Source: Denitrovibrio sp. (GTDB taxonomy: Bacteria > Chrysiogenota > Deferribacteres > Deferribacterales > Geovibrionaceae). From it: DNA of 64,000 nucleotides. Below, piece after piece: positions 48,037 to 57,817 of the stretch. The stretch is from NCBI GenBank assembly GCA_002869185.1, contig PKTN01000001.1, forward strand, positions 310,001 through 374,000, given 5' to 3'. Position 1 is the stretch's first letter. Each line of letters begins with the position of its first letter. The notes below the pieces were generated by a model, which saw nothing but the letters and a program-made list of their open reading frames with translations, was not told where the DNA came from and made no database searches. A program made the translations under genes and the position numbers.

Positions 48037-48612
48037 ATGCCTTTTCGTAATCAAATGAATATTGCAAATAAAATAACATTGGCTAGAATCGCTTTGGTTC
48101 CGGTCTTTATAGTACTTTTGTACTTTGATACATTTTGGACAAATATAATTGCAGCAGTGATTTACACTATTACTGCACTTACTGATTTACTCGATGGATA
48201 TCTAGCTCGTAAGCATAATATCGTCACTGATCTTGGTAAGATACTCGACCCTGTTGCAGATAAGATATTAGTTACAGCCGCACTTGTACTTTTCGTTGAA
48301 ATGGGGAGGCTCGGTGCTGTTGTTGTTATTATACTTATCGGAAGAGATCTATTAATAGGTGCTCTAAGAAGTGTTGCCGCTAGTAAAGGGACTGTTATTG
48401 CCGCTGGAACAGGCGGAAAGATAAAGACAGTCTTTCAGATGATCGGTGTTGGTATGATAATTTGGAAAAATGAACTGCTAGGCATAGATATTATGCTTAT
48501 CGGTCAATTAATAGTTTATGTATCAGTGATCTTATCACTACACTCTGGCTGGGTTTACTTTCAGAATTATGCAGATGCTGAAAGACAGCTACAAACTACG
48601 GAAAATGAATAA
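48037..48612 (+). CDS. pgsA: CDP-diacylglycerol--glycerol-3-phosphate 3-phosphatidyltransferase
   Basis: A 191-residue inner-membrane enzyme making phosphatidylglycerol phosphate. The CDP-alcohol phosphotransferase signature D-G-x2-A-R-x8-G-x3-D-x3-D is complete in LLDGYLARKHNIVTDLGKIL and DPVADK. About five membrane helices are seen. An in-frame ATG at 48055 (MNIANKITLARI) is an alternative start, but the one at 48037 has the GGAG at good distance. It overlaps the next gene by eight bases. Confidence 0.92.
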   Translation: MPFRNQMNIANKITLARIALVPVFIVLLYFDTFWTNIIAAVIYTITALTDLLDGYLARKHNIVTDLGKILDPVADKILVTAALVLFVEMGRLGAVVVIILIGRDLLIGALRSVAASKGTVIAAGTGGKIKTVFQMIGVGMIIWKNELLGIDIMLIGQLIVYVSVILSLHSGWVYFQNYADAERQLQTTENE

Positions 48613-49687
48613 TATAATTACAGCACATTGCACTGGCTATGATGATAAAGCGTTGCCAGAGTTGATAGACAGTTATTTTAGAAGTGAGGCAGACAGGCTT
48701 AAAAGTGCTAAGCTTATCCTTATAAAGCCAAACCTTCTGTCTGCAAGTACGCCAAACATGGCCGTCACTACACACCCAGAATTCGTAAAAATAGTAATCA
48801 ATAAACTTAAAACATATACAGACGCAGAACTATGGCTCGGCGATAGTCCTGGTGCGAACTTTGGTAAGTATGACAATGTCCTAAAAGTTACAGGAATAGG
48901 TGAAGTAGCTAAATAGTGTGGCGTTGAAGTCGTCAGAGTGGAAAGCTTTGAACCTGTCCAGAAGGATGGCTTTCTATATTCGTCCTTAGCTGATGAAGTA
49001 GATATTATTCTAAATCTAGCAAAACTTAAAACACATTCGCTCACAGGTTTGACACTAGCTGTCAAAAACTTATTTGGGCTTGTACCTGGCACATCAAAGG
49101 TTAGTTATCATAGGGATTATCCAGTTGATACACAGCTTGGTGAGCAAATTTATAAATATTTCTCGGTTCTAGGTCACAAGACCATGAACATAATAGACGG
49201 TATCCTAGCACTCGAAGGTGACGGTCCTTCTAAAGGGACACCTATTGAGTTGGGTATTGTTGCAGCATCTAGTGACGCAGTAGGGCTTGATATAGCAGTA
49301 ACTCGTATGGTTGGGCTTAAAGATACTTTTTGCCTGACAAGCAAAGCCGCTCTTGATAGTGGTTACGATGCTAGCCATTTAGAGGTGCCAGAGGCGAATA
49401 TCTCGCTTCTAAAGCTACCTATGTCCAAAAAGATGCATCTACCCGCTTTTATTAAAAAAATAGCAGCACAACAGATTTATGTAAAACCTAGGATCCTCAA
49501 TGAAACCTGCATTAAATGTATGCTCTGCATGAAGAGCTGTCCTGTTGACGCTATATCAATTGTTAATGATTATCCGTTTGTAGATAAAAAGAAATGTATA
49601 GAATGTTTTTGCTGTCACGAGGTATGTGAGTCTGATGCTATAGGACTTGATAGGTCGTGGTTGCATAAGGTTATGGTGAAAAAATGA
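48605..49687 (+). pseudogene. DUF362 protein with 2x[4Fe-4S] ferredoxin domain, interrupted by an in-frame TAG
   Basis: One frame of 360 codons broken only by TAG at 48914-48916. The N-terminal DUF362 part begins KLILIKPNLLS; the stop lies inside its TGIGEVAK-stop-CGVEVV helix, at a variable site of the family. After it, AKLKTHSLTGLTLAVKNLFG and DGILALEGDGPSKG continue the fold. The C-terminus has two ferredoxin motifs, CIKCMLCMKSCP and CIECFCCHEVCE. DUF362 ferredoxins are anaerobe proteins of unknown reaction. No ribosome site precedes the next GTG (48938), so the second half would not be made by simple restart. Confidence 0.82.
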
Positions 49688-50277
49688 CAGAATTTTATAT
49701 CATGGTCCTTTGTTATAATTTAGGCTCTATCCCTACAGCTTTTATCCTTGTTAGGCAACTTAAGGGGATAGATATCCGTGAAGTAGGTAGTGGGAATGTC
49801 GGTGCCAGTAATGCTGGTAGAGTACTTGGTAAGTTAGGTTTTATAACAGTTTTACTTATCGATACCCTAAAGGGGTTCATTCCAGTATTCTTACTAATGC
49901 ACTGGTATGGCGAGAGCGACTATGTATTGCTAGGTGCTATAGCGGTTATATTTGGTCATACATTTACGATCTTTCTTAATTTCAAAGGAGGAAAGGGTGT
50001 TGCGACTGGACTTGGTGTTTTTATAGCGCTTGCTCCTTTATCAACACTTATAGCTGCTGGAGTTTTTGTGCTTTTAATAATACCATTCAGGATGATATCA
50101 CTCAGCTCTATGGCTGCGGCTGTTACTATAGGAATATCAAACTGGTTTCTTTATGATTGGATGAACTTAAAGTATTTTACGATAATGATCGTTATACTTA
50201 TTATAAACTTACACAGATCAAATATTACTAGAATAATGAACGGAACGGAGAATAAAGTTGGAAAAAAATCTGCTTAA
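49684..50277 (+). CDS. plsY: Acyl-phosphate:glycerol-3-phosphate acyltransferase
   Basis: A 197-residue inner-membrane enzyme for the first acylation of glycerol-3-phosphate. The three PlsY loops are visible: GSIPTAFILV, then REVGSGNVGASNAGRVLG, and GHTFTIFLNFKGGKGVATG. Length and five membrane helices are usual. The start overlaps the preceding TGA (ATGA) and the end overlaps ribD by 20 bases. It fits with pgsA as phospholipid synthesis. Confidence 0.95.
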   Translation: MTEFYIMVLCYNLGSIPTAFILVRQLKGIDIREVGSGNVGASNAGRVLGKLGFITVLLIDTLKGFIPVFLLMHWYGESDYVLLGAIAVIFGHTFTIFLNFKGGKGVATGLGVFIALAPLSTLIAAGVFVLLIIPFRMISLSSMAAAVTIGISNWFLYDWMNLKYFTIMIVILIINLHRSNITRIMNGTENKVGKKSA

Positions 50278-51424
50278 TCCTTTAGATGTTATGCAGGAGT
50301 GTGCTCAGCTTGCGCTTCTCGGAAAAGGATATACAAAGACTAATCCCGTGGTTGGTGCTGTTGTAGCTAACCAAACAGAGATACTCTCCCGTGGATGGCA
50401 TCAATCGTTTGGTGGTCCCCATGCAGAGGTAAATGCTATAGATAGTTGCCTAGTCCCAACAGAAGGGCTAGATTTATATGTTACACTTGAGCCGTGCTCA
50501 CATCAGGGGAAAACCCCGCCGTGCGTAGAGAAAATAGTTTCAAGTGGTATAAAACGCGTATTTATAGGTGTTGTAGACCCTAACCCTGTAAACGCTGGTA
50601 AAGGTTTAGAATATCTTAAAAAGCATGGTGTAGAAGTATATGTCGGCTATATGGAAGACTTATGTGCTTCTATTATAGAAGACTTTGCAAAATACATAAC
50701 AGATAAAAAACATTACTATACATTTAAAACAGCTCAGTCATTAGACGGTAAAATCGCAACATCTACAGGTGATTCAAAATGGATTACAAGTAAGGCGTCG
50801 AGAGAATATACACATTATATGCGTGCGGTATCAGATGCGATATTGGTTGGTGTGGGTACTGTGAATGCTGACGACCCAGAGCTGAACGTTAGACACATAA
50901 AGTCTGATAGAGACCCATTCAAAATTGTTTTAGACCCAAATGGCAGAATGTTGCTCGATAGGAAACTAGTTAAAAATAGTGCTGATAAGCTTATATACGT
51001 GACATGCAATGATAACGATGTCTCAGATAAGCTTAACGGTCTTGGTGCTGATATTATAACCCTTGGTGGCGATGGTCAGCTTGATCTTAATAAGCTCTCA
51101 GATGAGCTTGTAAAGAGGGATATCCTTAACGTTATGATAGAGGGTGGTGGCAAAACTACTGGCAAATTCTTTGATGCTGGACTTGTAGACAAGGTCAATA
51201 TGTTTATCGCTCCAATCCTTCTTGGCGGTGACACAGTTTCTATTGCAGGAAAAGGTGTTGCGTCAGTTGCAGAAGGGTATAGATTAAAAGAGATACAAAC
51301 CAAGCAGTTCGAATCAGACCTATATATAAGCGGAAAGGTTACAGACTTTAAACAGCCTATACTTGACCTAACTGAATATGTTAGAGGTTGCTGTGCTTGT
51401 GGATGTTCAAGGGATGATGATTAA
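50258..51424 (+). CDS. ribD: Bifunctional riboflavin deaminase/reductase RibD with Cys-rich tail
   Basis: A 388-residue enzyme doing the second and third steps of riboflavin synthesis. The deaminase zinc site is HAE in GGPHAEVNAID and PCSHQGKTPPC; the NADPH-dependent reductase part starts at TFKTAQSLDGKIATSTGDSKW. The C-terminus adds VRGCCACGCSRDDD, a cysteine cluster I do not know from RibD. It starts with TTG inside plsY and its last base is shared with the ribE ATG. Confidence 0.94.
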   Translation: MEKNLLNPLDVMQECAQLALLGKGYTKTNPVVGAVVANQTEILSRGWHQSFGGPHAEVNAIDSCLVPTEGLDLYVTLEPCSHQGKTPPCVEKIVSSGIKRVFIGVVDPNPVNAGKGLEYLKKHGVEVYVGYMEDLCASIIEDFAKYITDKKHYYTFKTAQSLDGKIATSTGDSKWITSKASREYTHYMRAVSDAILVGVGTVNADDPELNVRHIKSDRDPFKIVLDPNGRMLLDRKLVKNSADKLIYVTCNDNDVSDKLNGLGADIITLGGDGQLDLNKLSDELVKRDILNVMIEGGGKTTGKFFDAGLVDKVNMFIAPILLGGDTVSIAGKGVASVAEGYRLKEIQTKQFESDLYISGKVTDFKQPILDLTEYVRGCCACGCSRDDD

Positions 51425-52071
51425 TGTTTACAGGTATTATTGAAGAGACTGGTAAGGTTGCATCTATACAGCGCAAAGGTGACTTTGCTGTTCTTACTAT
51501 CCAGTGTAAAAAAGTGCTAGAAGGTTCCCAGCTAGGCGATTCTATCGCTGTGAATGGTGTGTGCCTTACTGCTACGTCCTTATCTTCTAATACTTTTTGT
51601 GCTGATCTATCCTATGAAACCCTTAGAAAGAGTTCATTTGCTGATATCTCTAATGGATCGGTAGTGAACCTAGAAAGAGCACTCACTCTTTCAACTCGCC
51701 TCGGTGGTCACCTTGTTAGTGGGCACGTAGATGCAGTTGGAGTTATAGAGAAGTTTGTGCAAAACCAATCGGCATATGTACTAACTGTCAGATACCCTGA
51801 CGAGATAGATAAATATATAGTAGAGAAGGGATCAATATGCATTGATGGTATAAGCCTGACTACTGCGAAGTGCTCCCATGGCACATTTGAAGTTGCTGTT
51901 ATCCCGCATACTTACGAGGAAACATCACTCAAAGGTAAAAGACAGGGAGCAAAGGTAAATCTTGAAGTAGATATGATTTCCAGATATTTAGAGAAATTAT
52001 TGAAAAGTTCAGAAAAGACAGATACATTGATGGACAATCTTAATGGATTGTTAAACCAGGAGGATTTTTAA
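51424..52071 (+). CDS. ribE: Riboflavin synthase alpha subunit
   Basis: A 215-residue riboflavin synthase with two lumazine-binding repeats. It begins [12 protein letters not shown]; the first repeat holds [12 protein letters not shown] and the second [11 protein letters not shown], with [10 protein letters not shown] between. It dismutates two lumazines to riboflavin and pyrimidinedione. Overlaps ribD and ribBA by one base each. Confidence 0.97.
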   Translation: MFTGIIEETGKVASIQRKGDFAVLTIQCKKVLEGSQLGDSIAVNGVCLTATSLSSNTFCADLSYETLRKSSFADISNGSVVNLERALTLSTRLGGHLVSGHVDAVGVIEKFVQNQSAYVLTVRYPDEIDKYIVEKGSICIDGISLTTAKCSHGTFEVAVIPHTYEETSLKGKRQGAKVNLEVDMISRYLEKLLKSSEKTDTLMDNLNGLLNQEDF

Positions 52072-53291
52072 TGCTTAAGAGCAGGCTAGCAACTGTTGAG
52101 GAAGCGCTTGACGATATCCGCAACGGGAAAATGATAATACTAGTAGATGACGAAGATAGAGAGAACGAAGGTGACCTCGTGTTTGCCGCTGATTTTGTCA
52201 CACCTGACAAGATCAATTTTATGGCTAAGTATGGACGTGGGCTTATATGCCTCGCCATGCCATCAAAGAGAGCTGACGAACTTGGTCTCGACCTTATGGT
52301 TAGAGAGGATAGTAACTCCGCAAGGTTCGGTACTGCTTTCACAGTCTCTATAGAGGCTAAAGAAGGCGTTACGACAGGAATTTCAGCTCATGATAGGGCT
52401 CAGACAGTCAGAGTCGCTAACGACCCTACTAAAGGCGCTGCTGACCTAGCTAGACCGGGACACATATTCCCGCTACGTGCCAGAGAAGGTGGAGTGCTTG
52501 TGCGTACTGGTCAAACAGAAGGCTCAGTTGACCTTGCTAGAATGGCAGGGCTTACTAACCAAAGTGCCGTTATTTGTGAGATTATGAATGATGACGGTTC
52601 TATGTCTAGAATGCCTCAGCTTGAAGAGTTCGCAAATGAGCATGATCTTAAGATACTGACAATAGCTTCTATGATAGAATATCGTATGGACCACGAGCAG
52701 CTTATTGAAGAGACCACATCTGCTAAGATGCCTACTAGGTTTGGTGAATTTAACATCACTGGATTTAAGAGCAAGGTTGATGGACAAGAGGCTGTAGTTA
52801 TATGGAAGGGTGATGTTAAAACACCTGAACCAGTTCTTCTAAGAGTTCACTCACAGTGTCTCACAGGAGACGTTTTTGGATCGGCAAGATGCGACTGTCG
52901 TGCACAACTTCATCAGGCTATGAAGCTTGTTGAGGCTGAAGGGCGTGGGGCTATTGTTTATATGTTCCAAGAAGGTCGAGGAATTGGTATACTTAACAAA
53001 ATAAACGCTTATCACCTTCAGGATGAGGGAATGGATACTATACAGGCGAACATAGAGCTTGGGTTTGCTGACGACCTTAGAGATTATGGTTTCGGAGCTC
53101 AGGTTATACGCCATATGGGTATCAAAGATATAAAGCTTATGACTAACAACCCTAAAAAGATGGTAAGCCTTTCTGGCTTTGGTCTAGAGGTTGTAGAGAG
53201 GGTAGATATTACTTGTGATGTTAACCAGCACAATGAGTATTACCTTAAAACAAAAAAAGACAAGATGGGGCACCATCTCGATATAGATTAA
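52071..53291 (+). CDS. ribBA: Bifunctional DHBP synthase/GTP cyclohydrolase II
   Basis: A 406-residue fusion giving both riboflavin precursors. The DHBP synthase half has [17 protein letters not shown] and [12 protein letters not shown]; the cyclohydrolase half binds zinc through C-x10-C-x-C in [14 protein letters not shown] and has [15 protein letters not shown]. Both halves look active. It lies between ribE and ribH in the standard ribD-E-BA-H order. Confidence 0.97.
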   Translation: MLKSRLATVEEALDDIRNGKMIILVDDEDRENEGDLVFAADFVTPDKINFMAKYGRGLICLAMPSKRADELGLDLMVREDSNSARFGTAFTVSIEAKEGVTTGISAHDRAQTVRVANDPTKGAADLARPGHIFPLRAREGGVLVRTGQTEGSVDLARMAGLTNQSAVICEIMNDDGSMSRMPQLEEFANEHDLKILTIASMIEYRMDHEQLIEETTSAKMPTRFGEFNITGFKSKVDGQEAVVIWKGDVKTPEPVLLRVHSQCLTGDVFGSARCDCRAQLHQAMKLVEAEGRGAIVYMFQEGRGIGILNKINAYHLQDEGMDTIQANIELGFADDLRDYGFGAQVIRHMGIKDIKLMTNNPKKMVSLSGFGLEVVERVDITCDVNQHNEYYLKTKKDKMGHHLDID

Positions 53292-53302
53292 GGAGAATGG
53301 GT

Positions 53303-53770
53303 ATGAATGTTAAAACTCATAATGGTATTTACAACGGAAAAGGACAGAAATACGCTATCGTAGCTGGTCGTTTCAACGATTTTATAACTAAGAGCCTTGT
53401 TGGTGGAGCTGTTGACACACTCGTTCGCCACGAAGTAACTGAGTCAGACATAGAAGTCTATCAGGTGCCTGGTGCATTTGAAATGCCTCTCATGGCTAAA
53501 AAGATAGTAGACAGTGGCAAGTATGACGCTGTAATAACTCTTGGTGCTGTTATCAGGGGTTCCACTCCTCATTTTGATTTCGTATCTTCTGAAGTAGCAA
53601 AGGGTGTTGCTAAAGTATCTCTCGATTCAGGTATCCCTGTTATCTTTGGAGTACTTACAACAGATACAATAGAGCAAGCTGTAGAAAGAGCTGGCACAAA
53701 ACACGGAAATAAAGGCGCTGAGGCAGCTATGTCTGCACTAGAAATGGTTAGCGTTCTAAAGATGGTATAA
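53303..53770 (+). CDS. ribH: 6,7-dimethyl-8-ribityllumazine synthase
   Basis: A 155-residue lumazine synthase with [15 protein letters not shown], the PGAFEMP loop, [14 protein letters not shown] and [11 protein letters not shown]. It condenses the RibD pathway product with DHBP. An ATG at 53297 is in frame, but AGGAG at 53291-53295 is only one base from it and seven from the ATG at 53303, so I take 53303. nusB begins directly after the stop. Confidence 0.96.
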   Translation: MNVKTHNGIYNGKGQKYAIVAGRFNDFITKSLVGGAVDTLVRHEVTESDIEVYQVPGAFEMPLMAKKIVDSGKYDAVITLGAVIRGSTPHFDFVSSEVAKGVAKVSLDSGIPVIFGVLTTDTIEQAVERAGTKHGNKGAEAAMSALEMVSVLKMV

Positions 53771-54208
53771 ATGAAGAAAAATTTTAAAGGCCGCACTAAG
53801 GGTCGTAAGTTTGCTTATATGATGATGTATCAGTTAATTATGACTGATTTTGAGCCTATCGATGTTACTAAAACATTTTGGGGCTCAGTAAAAGAGACTG
53901 ATGATGATGTTATAGAGTTTGCAAATAGACTTTTTCTAGGTGCTGCCTCTGCTATGGATGCAAATGACGAGATCATAACTAAATATATACGTAATGACTG
54001 GACATTCGACCGTATGGGTGAGGTTAATAAAGATATATTACGCGTTGCAGTATTTGAGCTTTTTAGAAAAGAAGCTCCTTACTATGCGATCATAAATGAT
54101 TTTGTTACCCTTACTAAAAAGTATAACGATGAAAGGTCTGCATCACTTGTTAACGGTATATTAGAAAATATCCGTAAAAACTATAATATTGCGGAGGACG
54201 AAGATTGA
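53771..54208 (+). CDS. nusB: Transcription antitermination protein NusB
   Basis: A 145-residue all-helical RNA-binding protein that acts with NusE in rRNA antitermination. The KFAYMMMYQLIMTDFEP start and the C-terminal FRKEAPYYAIINDFVTLTKK with ASLVNGILENI are typical. The ribH-nusB pair is conserved across bacteria. Its TGA overlaps the TTG start of the next gene by four bases. Confidence 0.95.
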   Translation: MKKNFKGRTKGRKFAYMMMYQLIMTDFEPIDVTKTFWGSVKETDDDVIEFANRLFLGAASAMDANDEIITKYIRNDWTFDRMGEVNKDILRVAVFELFRKEAPYYAIINDFVTLTKKYNDERSASLVNGILENIRKNYNIAEDED

Positions 54209-54624
54209 TCTCGAATGCTAATTTAATCAGGATCAACTTTACGTGCCTTGATAGGTTCCCTGTTTTCATCGACTACGATATGGTCGAGATGAAGTGCAGA
54301 GGTATGAGTACTAAGCTGGATCTTTTCAGCTATGGGGCACTCTCTGATGAAATAGATAAATTGACCCCTGAAGATCTAAAATTTGCTAAAGAAGAGGGTA
54401 TTTTCATAAGGAAGCATGGGCTTTTATTTGAAAGTGGATTCTTCTTGTTTGACTTTAATTATCTCCTTCAAAATGTTGATAATTTTATAGAAAAAGTAAA
54501 GAAGATGAATCTTGAGGTTGTATATCTTGAAAACTCTAAACGTTTTCAGATGGAAGAAGTCGTCAGTGCTTTAAGTTTTTGCAAGGCACAGCTTTTGGAG
54601 TTTGACGATGCCTCACACGGTTAA
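54205..54624 (+). CDS. Hypothetical protein between nusB and a DUF4911 gene
   Basis: A 139-residue protein I cannot place in a family. It has no signal peptide or clear membrane segment and is predicted mixed alpha/beta; the end is helical with MEEVVSALSFCKAQLLEF. It begins with TTG, seven bases after GGAGG (54193-54197), and overlaps both neighbours, so it is certainly translated with nusB. Possible link to translation or RNA work is only a guess from position. Confidence 0.75.
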   Translation: MISNANLIRINFTCLDRFPVFIDYDMVEMKCRGMSTKLDLFSYGALSDEIDKLTPEDLKFAKEEGIFIRKHGLLFESGFFLFDFNYLLQNVDNFIEKVKKMNLEVVYLENSKRFQMEEVVSALSFCKAQLLEFDDASHG

Positions 54625-54856
54625 GGTCATAATGAACATCCCTAAAAAGGATGTTTTAATTCTAAACAGTTTTACTGACGCTTATGAAGGTATAGGTATA
54701 GTCCGTACAGTCGATCCAAAGGCTGGTCTGGTTATAATATATGCCACAGATTCCACATACAAAATCGTCTTAAAGGTTCTTGACGAACTTATAGAAGATG
54801 GTGTTGAAATCACTAATATCAAAACACAGGTGAGTGAAGATGTCGATGCTTGGTAA
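54608..54856 (+). CDS. DUF4911-like small protein
   Basis: An 82-residue protein. The core (EGIGIVRTVDPKAGLVIIYA) followed by a helix and the EDGVEI end fits the DUF4911 family, whose function is unknown; the fold resembles a small ferredoxin-like regulator of beta-alpha-beta type. GGAG at 54597-54600 selects the ATG at 54608 over a TTG at 54602. It overlaps the upstream gene by 17 bases and tldD by 17. Confidence 0.65.
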   Translation: MPHTVKVIMNIPKKDVLILNSFTDAYEGIGIVRTVDPKAGLVIIYATDSTYKIVLKVLDELIEDGVEITNIKTQVSEDVDAW

Positions 54857-56216
54857 AGTATCAGATGGTCTTCTATATGAGACTATTCAACAACTTTCTA
54901 AATATGGTGACTACTCAGAACTCTTTATAGAGACATCTAAGAAGCAGGCTGCTGTCTTTGAGAATAACAGACTTGACAGGGTAGATAACTCTGTTGATGG
55001 TGGTATAGCTTTCAGAGTTATAGAGGGTGATAAAACGTATTTTGCCTATACAAACTCTTATGATGAGCAATCTATCAAAACTACAGCTACAGAGCTAACC
55101 TCGGCTCTTAAAGCTGGTGTTAATCGTGATATATCTATTAGCTCTAAAGAGTCAGTAAAATACTATAAAACAAAATCAGATACAGGCGTCGCAGATAAGA
55201 TAAATTTAGTGACTGATATGGGCAAAGCAGCAAGACTTGATGATAAGATTATCCAAACAACAAGTGTTTATGCTGAGCATTTAAGAGACACTAGGATTAT
55301 AAACACTGATGGAAGTGATATAGCTCAGAGTCTATGCTACGTGACAGGCTATACTGCGGCTGTGGCATCAGACGGTAAAGATATGCAACAAGGCTACATA
55401 CCTCTTGGTGGTGCATTTGGACAGGAAGAAGCACGTAACCTCGACTTTATAAAAGTCTCTGAAGAGGCGGCGAGGCTAGCTCTGAATAACCTCTCTGCGA
55501 AACACGCACCAGCAGGTCTTATGACAGTTGTTATTAGTGCGACAGCAGGTGGAACTATGGTTCATGAAGCTGTAGGGCACGGTCTTGAGGCTGATCTAGC
55601 TTGCAATGGCATGAGCGTCTACGCAGATAGGCTTGGTGAGAAAGTGGCTTCAAACATTATAAATGTTGCAGACAATGGAACAATAGATGGTAAAAGAGGT
55701 AGCTATATCTATGATGATGAGGGTGTTAAGGCATCTAGTAATCTTCTCATAGAGGATGGCGTATTAAAGACTTATATGTTTGACAGACTCTACGCTAGCA
55801 AAGAGGGTAAAAGACTTACTGGTAATGGTAGAAGACAAAGCTATAAGCACAAACCTATCGTCAGAATGACAAATACTATGATAATGCCCGGCATTAGTGA
55901 GCCTTCAAGTATTATCAAATCTGTATCGAAAGGCTTGTTTGTTACCCGTATGGGTGGTGGACAGGTTAATACTGTGACTGGAGACTTTGTTTTTGAAGTT
56001 ACAGAGGGATTTTTAATAGAAAATGGTAAACTGGGAGAACCAGTTAAAAATGCTACACTCATAGGGAATGGTCCGAAGGTTATGAGTGAGATAGATATGG
56101 TCGGCAACGATCTTGGATTTGGTATTGGTACATGCGGTAAGGAGGGGCAGGGTGTCCCTGTTTCTGACGCACAACCGACACTTCGGATTCCAGAGATAAC
56201 AGTAGGGGGAAGATAA
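54840..56216 (+). CDS. tldD: TldD/PmbA-family metalloprotease
   Basis: About 458 residues, a TldD subunit. The zinc motif is H242-E-A-V-G-H (MVHEAVGHGLEADL), followed by the RMTNTMIMPG and GGGQVNTVTGDFVFEV motifs. TldD works with TldE (PmbA) to degrade small unfolded peptides. No tldE is in the window. The GTG at 54834 is open too, but AGGTGAG lies best for the ATG at 54840. It ends directly before the GTG of the next gene. Confidence 0.93.
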   Translation: MSMLGKVSDGLLYETIQQLSKYGDYSELFIETSKKQAAVFENNRLDRVDNSVDGGIAFRVIEGDKTYFAYTNSYDEQSIKTTATELTSALKAGVNRDISISSKESVKYYKTKSDTGVADKINLVTDMGKAARLDDKIIQTTSVYAEHLRDTRIINTDGSDIAQSLCYVTGYTAAVASDGKDMQQGYIPLGGAFGQEEARNLDFIKVSEEAARLALNNLSAKHAPAGLMTVVISATAGGTMVHEAVGHGLEADLACNGMSVYADRLGEKVASNIINVADNGTIDGKRGSYIYDDEGVKASSNLLIEDGVLKTYMFDRLYASKEGKRLTGNGRRQSYKHKPIVRMTNTMIMPGISEPSSIIKSVSKGLFVTRMGGGQVNTVTGDFVFEVTEGFLIENGKLGEPVKNATLIGNGPKVMSEIDMVGNDLGFGIGTCGKEGQGVPVSDAQPTLRIPEITVGGR

Positions 56217-57125
56217 GTGGAAATACCTGTTAAATATATGATAACTGACCTTATAAAAAGTAGAACTAAAGATGGAAAACCTTATCTGCGTGCTATTATG
56301 TGCGATAAAGAGGGTAACCGTAGACATGGTATTATGTTTGATACAGATAAATTAGATTTCGATCCTGAAAATGGCTATATAGTAGAAGCTATTGGTGTTA
56401 TTCAGCAATATGCAGGTCAGGATCAACTTAAAATAAACCATATGAAGATTATCGAAGATGCTGACCCTGCGGACTTCTTACCTAAGAAGGGGTTGGACGA
56501 AGAGGCACTCTTTGCTGAGATGACAGAGATCCTTTTAGAAAACGTTAATGATACGCACCTCGTTAAACTTGTTGAAGCTTTCTTGGATGACGAAGATACT
56601 GTTAGGCTTTTCAAAAAGATGCCAGCAGCAAAATCAGTTCATCACGCTTATCTTTCAGGGCTTTTAGAGCACACTCTTAGCATTATGAAGATGGCTGTTA
56701 TGATGGCAGATTGCCATAAGGAAGTAGTCAATAAAGAGCATCTTGTTCTTGGAGCACTATTCCATGATATAGGTAAAACAAAGGAACTCGCTGCTCGTAC
56801 TGGGTTAGAGTATACTGATAGTGGTAAACTACTCGGACACCTAATACTTGGTGTGGAGATTATGAATACATATATAGCAACTATAGATGGTTTTCCTGAT
56901 GAGGCTAAGATGCTACTTAATCACCTTATTCTCAGTCATCATGGTCTACTCGAGTACGGCTCACCAAAGAAACCGAAAACTCCAGAGGCGTTTATATTGC
57001 ACCATCTTGACGATCTTGACGCAAAACTTAATACTTTCTCATCGATTTTTGAAAGAGAAGGGATAGAAAAAGGGTGGAGCGGTTACGATAGGTTACTTGA
57101 GAGACAACTGTTTAAGCACACATAG
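56217..57125 (+). CDS. OB-fold/HD-domain 3'-5' exoribonuclease (YhaM-like)
   Basis: A 302-residue protein with an N-terminal OB-fold nucleic-acid domain (LIKSRTKDGKPYLRAIMCDK) and an HD phosphohydrolase: HHAYLSGLLEHTLSIMKMA supplies one histidine, H183-D184 in ALFHDIGKTKEL the HD pair, LILSHHG the last ligand. This architecture is that of B. subtilis YhaM, a 3'-5' exoribonuclease. It starts with GTG and ends in TAG. Confidence 0.88.
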   Translation: MEIPVKYMITDLIKSRTKDGKPYLRAIMCDKEGNRRHGIMFDTDKLDFDPENGYIVEAIGVIQQYAGQDQLKINHMKIIEDADPADFLPKKGLDEEALFAEMTEILLENVNDTHLVKLVEAFLDDEDTVRLFKKMPAAKSVHHAYLSGLLEHTLSIMKMAVMMADCHKEVVNKEHLVLGALFHDIGKTKELAARTGLEYTDSGKLLGHLILGVEIMNTYIATIDGFPDEAKMLLNHLILSHHGLLEYGSPKKPKTPEAFILHHLDDLDAKLNTFSSIFEREGIEKGWSGYDRLLERQLFKHT

Positions 57126-57145
57126 ACAATCATTAGGAGGGCTTT

Positions 57146-57817
57146 ATGCTCACAAGATTTAGAATGTTTATCCAGCGGTCGCTAATTGCAGGTATTCTTG
57201 CAACCCTTCCGCTCGCAGTTACATATTGGTTTCTAACATTCGTATTTAAGAAGTTCTCAGGCTTTTTTCAGCCGTATCTCGTAATGCTAACAAATAAATA
57301 TGATATTATTCTTCCTGATTATACCGAAAAGATAATATCATTCAGTGTGATTATTATTGTTCTATTCTTTATAGGTCTTATAGCTAAGAACTATTTAGGG
57401 AAGAAGATACTTGGTATGATACAGTCAATAGCGGAGAATATCCCAATAGTTCGTGGCGTTTATTCATCTATAAGGCAGATTGTCGATGCATTTCAAACAA
57501 CCAGCGGTTCAAGCTTTAAGAAGGTTGTAATGATAGAGTATCCTCGTAAAGGTATTTATAGTTTTGGTTTTATCACTAAAGACTCGTCAGAGTTTCTTAA
57601 TAAGGCAACTGGTGAGGTCTGCGTAAATATATTTATCCCTACAACGCCTAACCCAACATCTGGTTTTATACTCATTGTCCCTAAAGCTGATGTTATTGAC
57701 CCGGGTATACCTATCGAGCACGGAATAAAATTTATTATTTCTGCTGGTCTTGTAGAACCGTTTGCAAAACCTGAAGAGCCAATAGTATCATCTGGACAAA
57801 CTTTAGAGGTTAAATAA
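57146..57817 (+). CDS. DUF502 family membrane protein
   Basis: A 223-residue protein with two N-terminal helices (about residues 10-35 and 62-85) and a soluble part containing NIPIVRGVYSSIRQIVDAF, EYPRKGIYSFGFITKD and FIPTTPNPTSGFILIVPK, all marks of DUF502. Function is unknown; members are common in bacteria and chloroplasts (LCV/COV-like). It has an AGGAGGG ribosome site and its last base overlaps the aroE ATG. Confidence 0.93.
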   Translation: MLTRFRMFIQRSLIAGILATLPLAVTYWFLTFVFKKFSGFFQPYLVMLTNKYDIILPDYTEKIISFSVIIIVLFFIGLIAKNYLGKKILGMIQSIAENIPIVRGVYSSIRQIVDAFQTTSGSSFKKVVMIEYPRKGIYSFGFITKDSSEFLNKATGEVCVNIFIPTTPNPTSGFILIVPKADVIDPGIPIEHGIKFIISAGLVEPFAKPEEPIVSSGQTLEVK

